From the NCBI RefSeq assembly GCF_002925905.1, contig NZ_PRDB01000008.1, positions 219,120 to 283,119 of the forward strand: a DNA stretch of 64,000 nt, in the 5' to 3' direction. The notes under the pieces were generated by a model. The model did no database searches. It was not told where the DNA came from and saw nothing but the letters and a program-made list of their open reading frames with translations. The DNA is from Klebsiella michiganensis (lineage in GTDB: Bacteria > Pseudomonadota > Gammaproteobacteria > Enterobacterales > Enterobacteriaceae). A program made the position numbers and the translations under genes. Shown one piece after another: positions 7,635 to 16,918 of the stretch; position 1 is the stretch's first letter, and the number at the start of each line of letters is the position of its first letter.

Positions 7635-8808
7635 TTCGGTCTCCTTGCATAAACGCGGCGGCCAGCTCGACCAGCAGACGATCGCTGCCGCGCGGGCCTA
7701 AAAATGACATCCCCAGCGGCAGACCGCCCGTCTGGGCGACCGGCAGCGTCACCTGCGGACGTTGGGTCATCACGGAAATTAACAGCAGGTCGTGAGACAG
7801 GCGCCGGACCGCTTCTATCTCTTCGGCCTGCGCCGTCAGCAGCGGCGCGCCATCGGGAACGGTCGGCATCACCAGGACCGCATCGCCCAGCTGCGCGTCC
7901 CACCAGGCGGTAAAACGCTCGCGCAGCTGGCAGGCGGCGTCAAACTGCGCGCGGGTGACCGCTTTGCCCCAGAAAAAGCGCTCGCGGACGTCCGGGCCTA
8001 GCTGCAGACCATAGCGCTCAATGGTTTCGCCCTGCGCCTGCCACGCTTCGTAGCCCTGAATCTGGCGGAAGGCGAGATAAATATCGTCCGCGTCGGGCAG
8101 CGGCGCATCGAGCGGCGCTAACGGGCCGAAAAAGCGCGCCAGCCGTTGGCGGACCGGCAGCAGCGCCTGCTGGCTGCGCAGCGGCAGGCGGGAAAACAGC
8201 CCATCGTGGCAGGCCAGCCGCACGCCGTCGAGATCCGCGCGTTCAGCGTCGAACAGACAGGCGGCGACGGCGGAAAAGACCTCCGGCGAGCGGGCAAAGA
8301 AGCCGCAGGTGTCCATAGTGGCGCACAGCGGCTGGCAGCCGTCGAGGGAGAGACGGCCGTGGGTTGGACGCAGGCCAAACAGTCCGCAGTAGCTCGCCGG
8401 CGTGCGTACCGAGCCGCCGGTATCGCTGCCGAGGGCAAAGTCGCACGCCGCGTTCGATACCGCCGACGCCGAGCCGGACGACGATCCGCCGGGTATATGA
8501 TTCGGCGCGGCGCCGTTGCGCGGGGTACCGTAATGCACGTTGTGCCCGCTCATCGAATACGCCAGCTCGCTGGTATGGGTTTTGCCGATAAAGCGCGCGC
8601 CGTTATCTAACAGCTTTTGCACCACCGGCGCGGTGCGGTTTTTAATCCCGGACAGCGCCAGCAGGTGCGGATTACCCCCGCCGGTTGGGTAGCCCGCCAC
8701 GTCGAACAGATCTTTGACCGCAAAGGTTAAGCCGCTCAGCGGCCCGCTGAGCGCATGCGCCACCGGATGCGGCGGATAGGGCATAAAGGCGCGAATGTCG
8801 TCCTGCAT
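7624..8808 (-). CDS. amidase-signature family hydrolase
   Basis: 394-residue cytoplasmic serine amidase. The Ser-cisSer-Lys triad is readable: Lys32 in Ala-Val-Lys-Asp, the Gly-Gly-Ser-Ser-Ser-Gly-Ser loop near 107-113, and nucleophile Ser133 in Asp-Thr-Gly-Gly-Ser-Val-Arg-Thr-Pro-Ala. Length is slightly short for the family (often 450-500), resembling small allophanate-hydrolase-like amidases. It overlaps the M20 gene by 11 bp downstream and follows two ABC ATPases by 18 bp, so all are co-transcribed. Likely role: hydrolysis of an amide or carbamoyl intermediate from the imported compound. The exact substrate is inference only. Confidence 0.88.
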   Translation of the reverse strand: MQDDIRAFMPYPPHPVAHALSGPLSGLTFAVKDLFDVAGYPTGGGNPHLLALSGIKNRTAPVVQKLLDNGARFIGKTHTSELAYSMSGHNVHYGTPRNGAAPNHIPGGSSSGSASAVSNAACDFALGSDTGGSVRTPASYCGLFGLRPTHGRLSLDGCQPLCATMDTCGFFARSPEVFSAVAACLFDAERADLDGVRLACHDGLFSRLPLRSQQALLPVRQRLARFFGPLAPLDAPLPDADDIYLAFRQIQGYEAWQAQGETIERYGLQLGPDVRERFFWGKAVTRAQFDAACQLRERFTAWWDAQLGDAVLVMPTVPDGAPLLTAQAEEIEAVRRLSHDLLLISVMTQRPQVTLPVAQTGGLPLGMSFLGPRGSDRLLVELAAAFMQGDRNEQ

Positions 8809-8826
8809 GATGGTTTCCTCCTGGCC

Positions 8827-9837
8827 TCAGGCGTAAAGCGCCTGGTTTTCAACGGACGGGCTCAGCTCACGCCAGCGATGGCAACTTACCACGTGACGCG
8901 GCCCGGCCGGTTCGGTCGTCGGCTGGCTTTGCGCGCAGGCGGGGCGCGCGTGCGGACAGCGCTCGGCAAACGCGCAGCCCGGCGGAAGGCGCGAGAGATC
9001 CGGCGGCGAGCCGGGAATACAGTGCAGCGCATCGCCCTTTTTCAACCCCTCTTTCGGCCGGCTGCCAAGCAGCACCTGGGTATAGGGATGGCGCGGACGA
9101 TACAGAATCTCCTCGATCGATGCCTCCTCCACGATGCGCCCGGCGTACATCACCGCCACCCGGTCGGCGATCTCCACCGCCGCGCCGATATCGTGGGTCA
9201 CAAATATAATCGACAGATCGCGCTGCTTTTGCTGCTCGCGCAGCAGAATCAGGATCTGGATTTGCACCGTGGCATCGAGGGCGGTGGTCGGCTCATCCGC
9301 CAGCAGCAGCTGCGGGTTGCAGGAGAGCGCGAGGGCAATCATTGCCCGCTGGCGCATCCCGCCGGACATCTCGTGCGGGTAAGCATCCAGCCGCCGCTCG
9401 GGGCTCGGAATGCGCACCTGACGCAGCGCCTCCAGCGCCCTTTCCCGCGCCGCCTGCCGCGACAGGCCTTCATGGCGACGCAGCCCCTCGACAATCTGCT
9501 GCCCCACGGTATAGACCGGGTCGAAGGCCAGCAGCGGCTCCTGGAAAATCATCGCGCAGCGCGCGCCGCGGTAGCGCCGCAGCTGCCCGGCGCTCATATT
9601 CAACACATCCTCTTCCCCGACCTCCAGGGTACCGGAAAGCACGCTGCTTTTCGGCGGGTGCAGCCGCATCAGGGCGCGCAGGGTGACGCTTTTCCCGGAG
9701 CCAGACTCGCCGATCAGCGCCATCACCTCGCCTTTTTGCACATCAAAGGAGACGCCGTTGACCGCGTTGACCGTCTGACCGTCGCGGCGAAACTCAACCC
9801 GCAGGTCGCGGATATGGACGTAGGCTTCATGCGACAT
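8827..9837 (-). CDS. dipeptide-type ABC transporter ATPase (DppD/OppD-like)
   Basis: 336-residue ATPase with Walker A (GESGSGKS), Q-loop, ABC signature (MSGGMRQR) and Walker B (LLADEPTTALD). It also carries the C-terminal oligopeptide-transporter extension with four cysteines or histidines (CAFAERCPHARPAC), typical of OppD/DppD. It overlaps the next upstream gene (OppF-like ATPase) by 11 bp. With that partner it energises import through the two permeases encoded upstream. Confidence 0.92.
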   Translation of the reverse strand: MSHEAYVHIRDLRVEFRRDGQTVNAVNGVSFDVQKGEVMALIGESGSGKSVTLRALMRLHPPKSSVLSGTLEVGEEDVLNMSAGQLRRYRGARCAMIFQEPLLAFDPVYTVGQQIVEGLRRHEGLSRQAARERALEALRQVRIPSPERRLDAYPHEMSGGMRQRAMIALALSCNPQLLLADEPTTALDATVQIQILILLREQQKQRDLSIIFVTHDIGAAVEIADRVAVMYAGRIVEEASIEEILYRPRHPYTQVLLGSRPKEGLKKGDALHCIPGSPPDLSRLPPGCAFAERCPHARPACAQSQPTTEPAGPRHVVSCHRWRELSPSVENQALYA

Positions 9838-10870
9838 GGCTGACCTCCTGAATGGCGATATTTTGATGCCAGGGCGACGCGGGCTGCGCCATCAGGCAGG
9901 CGCTCTGGTGCCCCTCGCCGACGCTTTCGAGCGTCGGTTTCACCTCGGCGCACACCGCTCTGGCGTGCGGGCAGCGGGTATGAAAGCGGCAGCCGGAGGG
10001 CGGAGAAATCGGGCTGGGCGGATCGCCGCTCAGCGGCGAAGTTAAGGTGCGATTGTGCGGGTCCATCGACGGCATCGAGCTTAATAGCGCCCGGGTATAG
10101 GGGTGGGCCGAGGCGGTAAACAGCTGCTCCGCCGGGCCAATCTCCACCACCTCGCCGAGATACATCACCAGAATGCGGTCCGACAGCCAGCGCACCACGT
10201 GCAGATCGTGGCTGATAAACACATAGGTCAGCGCCAGCGTCCGCTTCAGCTCCTGCAGCAGCTGCAGCACCTGAGCTTCCACCGACTTATCCAGCGCCGA
10301 GACGGCCTCGTCGAGGATCACTAGCCGGGGCTTCATCGCCAGCGCGCGGGCAATATTCACCCGCTGGCGCTGGCCGCCGGAAAGCGCGTGCGGATAACGA
10401 TGGGCAAAACGTTCCGGCTCAAGGCCGACGTGCGCCAGCAGATAGCGGGCGTACTCGCTGGCCTCTTTGGCGCTGACGCCGTGTACCCGCTGGCCGAACG
10501 CAATGCTCTCTTCCATAGTCATGCGCGGGTTGAGCGAGGCGTAGCTATCCTGGAAAACCATCTGCACCTGGCGGCGATACGCTTTCATCGGCAGGCGCGA
10601 TGAACCCACCTCCAGACCATCGAAGATCAGCTCCCCGCTGTCCTGCTTAAGCAGCTGCATCAGCAGCCGCGCGGTGGTGGATTTACCGCAGCCCGACTCC
10701 CCCACCACGCCGAGGGTTTCGCCTTTGATCACCGAAAAACTGACGTCGTCCACCGCCTGCACCACTTCGCGCGCTTTGCTGCCGCCGGCGGGAAAATGTT
10801 TCAGCAGATTGTTGACCTTCAGCAGCGGCTGCGCCGGTCCGCCGAGGTCGATATTGATAAAGGGTTGCAT
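9827..10870 (-). CDS. dipeptide-type ABC transporter ATPase (DppF/OppF-like)
   Basis: 347-residue ATPase with Walker A (GESGCGKS), signature (LSGGQRQRVNIARAL) and Walker B (LVILDEAVSALD; Ala replaces the usual Thr). The C-terminal Cys-rich motif (CRFHTRCPHARAVC) of the Opp family is present. It is the fourth ABC gene of the operon, four bases after the DppC-like permease and overlapping the DppD-like ATPase. It forms the ATPase heterodimer on the cytoplasmic face. Confidence 0.92.
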   Translation of the reverse strand: MQPFINIDLGGPAQPLLKVNNLLKHFPAGGSKAREVVQAVDDVSFSVIKGETLGVVGESGCGKSTTARLLMQLLKQDSGELIFDGLEVGSSRLPMKAYRRQVQMVFQDSYASLNPRMTMEESIAFGQRVHGVSAKEASEYARYLLAHVGLEPERFAHRYPHALSGGQRQRVNIARALAMKPRLVILDEAVSALDKSVEAQVLQLLQELKRTLALTYVFISHDLHVVRWLSDRILVMYLGEVVEIGPAEQLFTASAHPYTRALLSSMPSMDPHNRTLTSPLSGDPPSPISPPSGCRFHTRCPHARAVCAEVKPTLESVGEGHQSACLMAQPASPWHQNIAIQEVSHVA

Positions 10871-10873
10871 CGC

Positions 10874-11767
10874 TTACTCCTTAATCGCCATTGCCGCACG
10901 CAGGCGGTCCGCGAGGATATTGAACGAAATGGAGGTGATAAAAATCATCAGGCCGGGCAGCGCCGCTACCCACGGCTGGGTATAAATCGCCGTACGCAGG
11001 GTGTTCAGCATCAGCCCCCATTCCGGCTCCGGCGGGCGAACCCCGAGACCGAGAAAAGAGAGCCCGGAGGCGAGGATCATGCACACCGAAATCAGGCCGG
11101 TGGAGAAGACGAAAATCGGCCCCAGCACGTTGCCCAGCACCTGGACGCGAATAATGGTGAACGCGCTGGCCCCGGTGGCCCGGGCGGCGTCGATATAGTC
11201 CATATGCCGCACCTGCGCGGTGACGCTTTCGGCGATACGCGCCACCTGCGGCACGAACACCAGGGTCAGCGAGAGCAGCGCGTTACCGATGCCCGCCCCC
11301 AGCGCGCCGGAGAGCGCGATCGCCAGCAGCACCGAGGGAAAGGCGTAAAACACGTCCACGGTGCGCATAATCAGAGTGTTGGTTTTACCACCCGCATAGC
11401 CGGCGGTAATGCCGATCGCCCCGCCGATGAAAAAGGCGAACACCACCGGGACAATCCCCATAAACAGCGACAGCCGGGTGCCGAGAATCAGCCTTGATAG
11501 CATATCGCGCCCGAGCTCATCGGAGCCCAGCGGAAAGCCGTCGGCGCCAATCGGTTTGAGGCGTAAAAACATCGATGTTTGATACGGATCTTTCACGATT
11601 AGCCAGGGACCGAACAGCGCCAGCGCCAGCAGGATGAGAATGATCGCGCCGACGAATACGCCGCCCGGGTCGCGCAGCAGGCGGCGAAACACGCCGCGCC
11701 AGTAGCCTTGTCTGGCAACCGTCGCGGCAGAGACGGTAATGCCTTTGGTCGTCACGGTATCCACCAT
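10874..11767 (-). CDS. dipeptide-type ABC transporter permease (DppC-like)
   Basis: 297-residue inner-membrane permease with the OppC N-terminal segment, about six membrane helices and the EAA loop (Ala-Arg-Ala-Thr-Gly-Ala-Ser). It contains the family phrase 'LGSDELGRDMLSRL' around residues 80-93. Two bases separate it from the DppB-like gene. It pairs with that permease to form the channel. Confidence 0.92.
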   Translation of the reverse strand: MVDTVTTKGITVSAATVARQGYWRGVFRRLLRDPGGVFVGAIILILLALALFGPWLIVKDPYQTSMFLRLKPIGADGFPLGSDELGRDMLSRLILGTRLSLFMGIVPVVFAFFIGGAIGITAGYAGGKTNTLIMRTVDVFYAFPSVLLAIALSGALGAGIGNALLSLTLVFVPQVARIAESVTAQVRHMDYIDAARATGASAFTIIRVQVLGNVLGPIFVFSTGLISVCMILASGLSFLGLGVRPPEPEWGLMLNTLRTAIYTQPWVAALPGLMIFITSISFNILADRLRAAMAIKE

Positions 11768-11769
11768 CG

Positions 11770-12723
11770 TCAGCTCCTCTTAATTCGCGGATCGAGACTG
11801 GTTTGCAGAATATCCACCAGCAGATTGAGCAGGACAAAGAACAGCGCCAGTACCCAGATGGTGCCCTGCAATAGCGGCAGATCGCGCTGGAAGATAGCGG
11901 TGTTCAGCAGCAGACCGGTGCCGGGCCAGGAGAAGACGGTTTCCACCAGAATCGAGCCGCCCATCAGATAGCCGACCTGCAGCCCCATCACCGCCAGCGC
12001 GGTCGGGGCGGCGTTTTTCACCACGTGCAGAAAGATCCGCGACTCGTTGAGCCCCCGGGCGCGCAGGCCGACGATAAACTCCTGGCTGAGAATGTCCGCC
12101 ACCTGCGAGCGAACGGTGCGGGCGATAATGCCGGTCGGGATCACCGACAGCGTGAAGGCCGGCAGCAGCATAAACTGCAGGTGTTCCCAGTTCCACTGCC
12201 AGCCCACCTCGCCGATTGGCCCGCCGCCGGTCGCCGGCAGCAGCGCGAATTTGACGCTAAAAACGATGACCAGCAGCATCCCCAGCCAGTAGTGCGGTAC
12301 GCTGACGCCAAACACGGATAGCACCGAGGCCAGACGGTCAATAATGCTGTTACGAAAGTAGCCGGCGACAAAACCGAACAGGCTGCCCAGCGCAAACCCG
12401 ATCGCCGTCGCCAGCAGCGCCAGACGCAGAGAGTAGGTGACCGCCGTCATCACTTCATCGATGACCGGGCGCCCGGTAGCGACCGACATGCCCAGATCGC
12501 CGTGCAGCGCCCGCCATAGCCAGTGCACAAACTGCAGCGGCAGCGGTTTATCAAAGCCGTAGGCCTGCATTAAGGTCTGACGCAGCGATTCCGAAGCGTC
12601 CGGCGGCATCACCGATACCAGCGGGTCGCCCGGCGCTATCTGCACCAGCATAAAACAGATCACCGCCACCCCGAGCATGGTGGGGACGGCCAGCAGGATG
12701 CGATATAGCAGCGTATTGATCAT
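11770..12723 (-). CDS. dipeptide-type ABC transporter permease (DppB-like)
   Basis: 317-residue permease with the DppB N-terminus (a Leu-Leu-Tyr-Arg-Ile-Leu first helix followed by PGDP at residues 31-34) and the EAA loop (Leu-Arg-Ala-Arg-Gly-Leu-Asn-Glu). Six membrane segments are evident. It is the second gene of the operon, 18 bp after the binding protein. Its substrate class cannot be separated (dipeptide, nickel, glutathione, ureide) from sequence alone. Confidence 0.92.
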   Translation of the reverse strand: MINTLLYRILLAVPTMLGVAVICFMLVQIAPGDPLVSVMPPDASESLRQTLMQAYGFDKPLPLQFVHWLWRALHGDLGMSVATGRPVIDEVMTAVTYSLRLALLATAIGFALGSLFGFVAGYFRNSIIDRLASVLSVFGVSVPHYWLGMLLVIVFSVKFALLPATGGGPIGEVGWQWNWEHLQFMLLPAFTLSVIPTGIIARTVRSQVADILSQEFIVGLRARGLNESRIFLHVVKNAAPTALAVMGLQVGYLMGGSILVETVFSWPGTGLLLNTAIFQRDLPLLQGTIWVLALFFVLLNLLVDILQTSLDPRIKRS

Positions 12724-12741
12724 CTCTTGCTCCCGTGTCGA

Positions 12742-14409
12742 TTACTCTTTTTTGCTCACCAGGCTGAGGTCGATAAACCAGCTTTGCGGCTGTACCACAC
12801 CGGTGACGGCTGGCGATATCGCCCTTGGTCCGACATCGTGGGCGACGAACAGGAACGGCACCTGATCGACCAGCGCGGCGTGCAGTTCACCCGCGGCTTT
12901 ATCCATTTCAGCCGGGGTAAACGCGTGTTTCACCGCCGCCGCCAGCTTTTCGGTTTCCGGGGTCGAGAAGTAGCCCCAGTTGGTCGCCACCGGCGGGAAG
13001 GCCTTCGCGGTGGAGAAGCGGATCATGCCGAAATAGGGATCGTTAACCGCGGCGCTGACGTTGATCGCGTCGATCCCTTTCGCCGACGGATCTTTCGCCC
13101 CGAGACGCCAGTTGGTAAACAGGGTGTTCCATTCGTTGACCTTAATGTCGACGTTAAAGAAGCAGCTTTTCAGGCTCTGCTGGATGTACTCGTTCATCGG
13201 CAGCGGCTGCATCTGCCCGGAGCCGGAGGCCGAGGTGGCGACCGTAACGTGCAGCGGTTTCCCGGCGCTATACCCGGCTTCGGTCATCAGCTTACGGGCG
13301 GTATCCGGGTCATATTTGATCTGGAAGGTGGGTTTACCGTGCCACGGGCTGCCGGCCTCGTAGACGCCGGTCGCTTCGGTCATATAGCCGCCGAGATAGC
13401 TTTTGAGCTCCGCGCGGTTCAGGCACAGGTTGGCGGCTTTGCGCACGCGAATATCTTTCCACGGCGAGCCCTCTTCGAAGGAGAACTGCCACGGCCACAG
13501 GTGCGGCTGGGTGTTGGCGTAGATTTTAAAGCCCTGGGCTTTTATCTGATCGACCGCGTCCGGGGCCGGGGCTTCGATCCAGTCCACCTGCTTCGAGAGC
13601 AGCGCCGCCGTGCGGGCGTTAGCTTCCGGCAGCGGGATCAGCACCACTTTGTCCACTCGCGGAATGCGATCTTTGTTCCAGTAGTCGGGATTCTTATCGA
13701 GGATCAGCTGCTGGCGAGGAACCAGTTTTTCCATTTTGAACGGACCGCTGCCCACCGCGTGGGCGGCGAACTCGGTCCACGCCTGCTTACTACGCGCGGC
13801 GGCATCGCCGGCGTTTGCCGGCACTGCGTCATACAGCTTCTGCCACGCCGTCGGTGAAACGATAAACAGGTTGGTAAGGTTGTACGGCAGCAGCGCGTCC
13901 GGTTCGGAGGTGGTCAGCGCCACGGTGTGGTCGTCAATCTTTTCCGCGCCGGTCAGGGTCGGCATGCGTGAGAGGGTGTTGCCTATCTGGCCCGGGGCAT
14001 ACTGCGGCGCGGCTTTATTCAGCACCTTATCCACGTTCCAGACGATGGCATCGGCGTTGACCGTTGAACCATCGTGAAACTTAACGCCCGGGCGCAAGGT
14101 GAAAATCCAGCGGCTTTGATTTTGCGGGTCAACGTGCCACTCGGTCGCCAGCCCCGGCACCAGGCCGCTGGGCTTTTCTCCCTGTGAGAGATCCCATTCA
14201 ACGAGGGCGTCGTAGAGCGGAATGCCGGTGAAGCGGTTGCCCTCAAAGCCCTGATCGGGCTGTCCGAGGGTCAAAGGGATATCGGCGGCGGTCATGGCGA
14301 TCCGCAGGGTTGAGGCATTGGCCGGCAAAGAGGCGATCAGCGCCAATGCTCCGCTAACAGCAACGGCGAGATGGCATTTACGCGAAAATATTTTTTTCTT
14401 CAGCATCAC
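12742..14409 (-). CDS. periplasmic substrate-binding protein, family 5 (DppA/GsiB-like)
   Basis: 555-residue SBP_bac_5 protein with a long signal peptide (residues 1-32, basic start, ending Leu-Pro-Ala-Asn-Ala-Ser). The family motif 'GVKFHDGSTVNADAIVWN' lies near residues 108-125. It is the first gene of the seven-gene operon, so transcription should start in 14410-14690. The linked amidase and ureidase-type hydrolase suggest that the ligand carries an amide or carbamoyl group. A peptide-like or ureide compound is the best guess. Confidence 0.9.
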   Translation of the reverse strand: MMLKKKIFSRKCHLAVAVSGALALIASLPANASTLRIAMTAADIPLTLGQPDQGFEGNRFTGIPLYDALVEWDLSQGEKPSGLVPGLATEWHVDPQNQSRWIFTLRPGVKFHDGSTVNADAIVWNVDKVLNKAAPQYAPGQIGNTLSRMPTLTGAEKIDDHTVALTTSEPDALLPYNLTNLFIVSPTAWQKLYDAVPANAGDAAARSKQAWTEFAAHAVGSGPFKMEKLVPRQQLILDKNPDYWNKDRIPRVDKVVLIPLPEANARTAALLSKQVDWIEAPAPDAVDQIKAQGFKIYANTQPHLWPWQFSFEEGSPWKDIRVRKAANLCLNRAELKSYLGGYMTEATGVYEAGSPWHGKPTFQIKYDPDTARKLMTEAGYSAGKPLHVTVATSASGSGQMQPLPMNEYIQQSLKSCFFNVDIKVNEWNTLFTNWRLGAKDPSAKGIDAINVSAAVNDPYFGMIRFSTAKAFPPVATNWGYFSTPETEKLAAAVKHAFTPAEMDKAAGELHAALVDQVPFLFVAHDVGPRAISPAVTGVVQPQSWFIDLSLVSKKE

Positions 14410-14696
14410 ATTGTCCCTGTTAAATAAAAGTCGCTATTTAACAGGCAAGATACATACCAGTTCTGAACGCGCGGGGAATAAGCGTGAAATGGCTTATAAA
14501 ATAAGAATGACTTATATCATCTATATGATTTTATTTAAAAAATAGAATAACCTTATCTTTTTGCACCACCGGCGGGAATTCTGTTACAGGATTGCACCAG
14601 CCTTACTTTCTTTTTAAAGGGATAATCACGTGGCGTTATTTTCTATAAATTAAATTCATGATGTCCGGCAGTTCATCAGTTTGAGGCGTTCTCTTC
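14410..14696. promoter_or_regulatory. AT-rich promoter region of the ABC/amidase operon
   Basis: 287 bp between the binding-protein start (minus strand) and an ERIC element. The stretch 14500-14560 is very AT-rich and includes an ATCAT-CTAT-ATGAT inverted repeat at 14516-14529 that could be an operator. No regulator gene is adjacent to this operon. No coding sequence seen. Confidence 0.4.
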
Positions 14697-14888
14697 TATA
14701 CCCGTCATACTTCAAGTTGCATGTGCGTTGGCCGCATTCGTTCACCCCGGTCACTTACCAAAGTAAGCTCCCGGGGATTCGCTCACTTGCCGCGTTACTC
14801 GGCCTGCGGCCTCGCCCCTACGGGGCCAGCGCAAGCGCTGTTCAAGGCACAAATGCCTTGTCCTGCAACTCGAATTATTTAGGGTATA
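14697..14888. repeat. ERIC element with a 67-bp internal insertion
   Basis: Begins TATACCCGTCATACTTCAAG and ends CTCGAATTATTTAGGGTATA, the two ends of an enterobacterial repetitive intergenic consensus element. A standard ERIC is about 127 bp, as in the copy at 52244-52370. Here an extra 67 bp (about 14794-14860) is inserted before the right end. The insert is a chain of small hairpins: GGCCTGCGGCC, GCCCCTACGGGGC, CAGCGCAAGCGCTG and CAAGGCA/TGCCTTG. It ends 32 bp before the ybdK start, so it is probably transcribed in the ybdK leader. Confidence 0.9.
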
Positions 14889-14920
14889 TACTCCTTTATA
14901 TAGAGAAAGAGGGAGTCGCC

Positions 14921-16036
14921 ATGCCGTTACCTGATTTTCACCGCTCCGAGCCGTTTACCCTCGGTATCGAGCTGGAGCTTCAGGTCGTCAACCCGCCGGG
15001 TTTCGATCTGAGCCAGGACTCTTCCGCGCTGATTGACGAGGTGCAGGGCACGCTGAAAGCGGGCGAGGCCAAGCATGACATTACCGAAAGCATGCTGGAG
15101 ATCGCCACCGGCGTCTGCCGCGATATCCACCAGGCCACCGCGCAGCTGAGTGCGATGCAGCAGGCGGTGCTGCGCGCCGCTTCCCGCCATCATGTGCAAA
15201 TCTGCGGCGGCGGAACGCATCCGTTTCAAAGCTGGCAGCGCCAGCAGATCAGCGATAACCCGCGCTACCTGAAAACCGTCGAGCACTTTGGTTACCTGGC
15301 GAAGCAGGCGACGATCTTCGGCCAGCACGTGCACGTGGGGTGTCAAAACGGCGATGATGCCATCTATCTTCTGCACGGCCTGTCGCGCTTCGTACCGCAT
15401 TTTATCGCGCTGAATGCGGCATCGCCCTGGCTCGACGGGACCGATAGCGGCTTTGCCTGTTCGCGGCTTAACCTTTTTGCCGCCTATCCCGATAACGGCC
15501 CGATGCCGTGGGTGAATAACTGGCAGGCTTTTACCGGTCTGTTTCGCCGTCTTAGCTATACCAGCATGATCGACAGCATGAAGGATCTGCACTGGGATAT
15601 CCGCCCCAGCCCGCGCTTTGGTACCGTCGAAGTCCGGGTGATGGATACGCCGCTGACGATTGCTCAGGCGGTGAATATCGCCGGGTTTATTCAGATCATC
15701 GCCTGCTGGCTGCTGACGGAGCGGCCGTTTAAGCATCAGCCCGAGGATTATCTGCTCTACCCCTTCAACCGCTATCAGGCCTGCCGCTACGGGCTCGATG
15801 GGATCAATACCGATGTTAACGGCGGCGAACAACGAACATTGCGCGAAGAAATTTTACAGCTGGCGGATAGGCTGGCCCCCAGCGCCCACAAGCTGAATGC
15901 CGGCAGCGCGCTGGAGGCGATTGTGCGCCAGGCGAAGCAGGATCGCAGCGAGCCGCAGCAGATGCGCGAGTTTGTCGCCAACGGCGGTTCATTGATCGGG
16001 CTGGTACAAAAGCACTGCGAAATCTGGACGGCGTAG
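14921..16036 (+). CDS. ybdK: YbdK, carboxylate-amine ligase (weak glutamate-cysteine ligase)
   Basis: 371 residues, the same length class as E. coli YbdK (372) and recognisably the same protein. It opens with the GCS2-family N-terminus ([14 protein letters not shown], where the Glu residues bind metal). Later motifs include [13 protein letters not shown] and [10 protein letters not shown]. The E. coli enzyme shows weak glutamate-cysteine ligase activity in vitro; its physiological role is unclear. The ATG at 14921 follows GAGGGAG; a longer frame from 14681 would read through the ERIC element and is rejected. In E. coli ybdJ is next door; here it lies about 9 kb away at 24901. Confidence 0.93.
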   Translation: MPLPDFHRSEPFTLGIELELQVVNPPGFDLSQDSSALIDEVQGTLKAGEAKHDITESMLEIATGVCRDIHQATAQLSAMQQAVLRAASRHHVQICGGGTHPFQSWQRQQISDNPRYLKTVEHFGYLAKQATIFGQHVHVGCQNGDDAIYLLHGLSRFVPHFIALNAASPWLDGTDSGFACSRLNLFAAYPDNGPMPWVNNWQAFTGLFRRLSYTSMIDSMKDLHWDIRPSPRFGTVEVRVMDTPLTIAQAVNIAGFIQIIACWLLTERPFKHQPEDYLLYPFNRYQACRYGLDGINTDVNGGEQRTLREEILQLADRLAPSAHKLNAGSALEAIVRQAKQDRSEPQQMREFVANGGSLIGLVQKHCEIWTA

Positions 16037-16087
16037 CGGCGATAAAACGCTATACTGCACGCTTTCGTCGTCTGTCTGGAACCTGTC

Positions 16088-16807
16088 GTGCGCTTTTTCT
16101 CTCTTCTGCCGCTGCTGCTGTTATCCCTGCCCGCTTTCGCCAGCGGGAAGTGCTCGCTGACCGACCCGTCGCTGACGCTGCAAAGCTATACCGTTGATCC
16201 GCAGCGCGAACGCATCGTGATGTACTGGCAAAAAGAGGACGGCAAAGCCTGGGGATCGCTGCGCGCCCTGCTGGCGGATATCGACCACAACGGACAGGTG
16301 CAGATGGCGATGAACGGCGGAATTTATGATAAAGCCTACGCGCCGCTGGGGCTGTATATCGAGAAAGGCAGGCAGCTGACCCCGCTTAACCGCGCTTCCG
16401 GCGGCGGCAACTTTTTTATTCGTCCCGGCGGGGTGTTTTATCTGCGCGGGCAAAACGCGGGGATTGTCAGCATCGATAAATTCAGGCCGTCGCCGGCCAT
16501 CCGCTACGCCGTGCAGTCCGGGCCGATGCTGATTGAAAACGGCAAGATCAACTGGCGGCTGAAGCCGTCCGCCAGCTCGCGCAAGCTGCGTAACGGCGTG
16601 GGCATCACCGGCGATGGCAAAGTGGTCTTTATGCTCAGCGCGCGCGAAACCAATTTCTATGATTTTGCCTGCTACGCGCAGTCCAGGCTCAACGTGCGCC
16701 AGATGCTCTATCTCGACGGTACCATTTCGAAGATGTACCAGAAAGGCGACAGCGTGCCGTGGCAGTACCATCCGTTCGTCACCATGATCGCGGTGGAGCG
16801 CAGGTAG
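16088..16807 (+). CDS. secreted phosphodiester glycosidase-like protein (DUF2233/NAGPA domain)
   Basis: 239 residues starting at GTG 16088. A signal peptide occupies residues 1-18 (Leu-rich, ending Pro-Ala-Phe-Ala-Ser). The rest fits the YigE/NAGPA-type domain: MNGGIYDKAYAPLGLYIEKG near 76-95, later 'QSGPMLIENG', and Leu-Tyr-Leu-Asp-Gly-Thr-Ile near the end. Family members are thought to be exported glycosidases acting on phosphodiester-linked sugars, but the bacterial function is largely unproven. It lies 51 bp after ybdK and may share its transcript. Confidence 0.82.
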   Translation: MRFFSLLPLLLLSLPAFASGKCSLTDPSLTLQSYTVDPQRERIVMYWQKEDGKAWGSLRALLADIDHNGQVQMAMNGGIYDKAYAPLGLYIEKGRQLTPLNRASGGGNFFIRPGGVFYLRGQNAGIVSIDKFRPSPAIRYAVQSGPMLIENGKINWRLKPSASSRKLRNGVGITGDGKVVFMLSARETNFYDFACYAQSRLNVRQMLYLDGTISKMYQKGDSVPWQYHPFVTMIAVERR

Positions 16808-16918
16808 TCGGCAAAACATCGTCTGCGGGGAATATGCCGTGACGTGGTATTGCTGTGGCTTCTTCCCGGCTTGCGCTGCGCTTAGCCGGGCTACCGGGCC
16901 GCAGATTGCCGGTAATCC
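16808..16918. other. short spacer with REP-like palindromes
   Basis: 111 bp after the DUF2233-type gene. It contains a degraded REP-like sequence (GCGCTTAGCCGGGCTACCGGG, near 16879-16899) and leads directly into the long repeat copy B. No gene seen. Confidence 0.5.

Noticed and set aside
6426..7652. 408-codon plus-strand frame opposite the M20 hydrolase
   Set aside because: Antisense shadow; the M20 metal motifs on the minus strand are intact.
8755..9843. 362-codon plus-strand frame opposite the DppD-like ATPase
   Set aside because: Shadow of an unambiguous ABC ATPase; no ribosome site or recognisable domain.
14681..14920. 80-codon N-terminal extension of ybdK
   Set aside because: It would translate the ERIC element; the ATG at 14921 has a good ribosome site and gives the family length.
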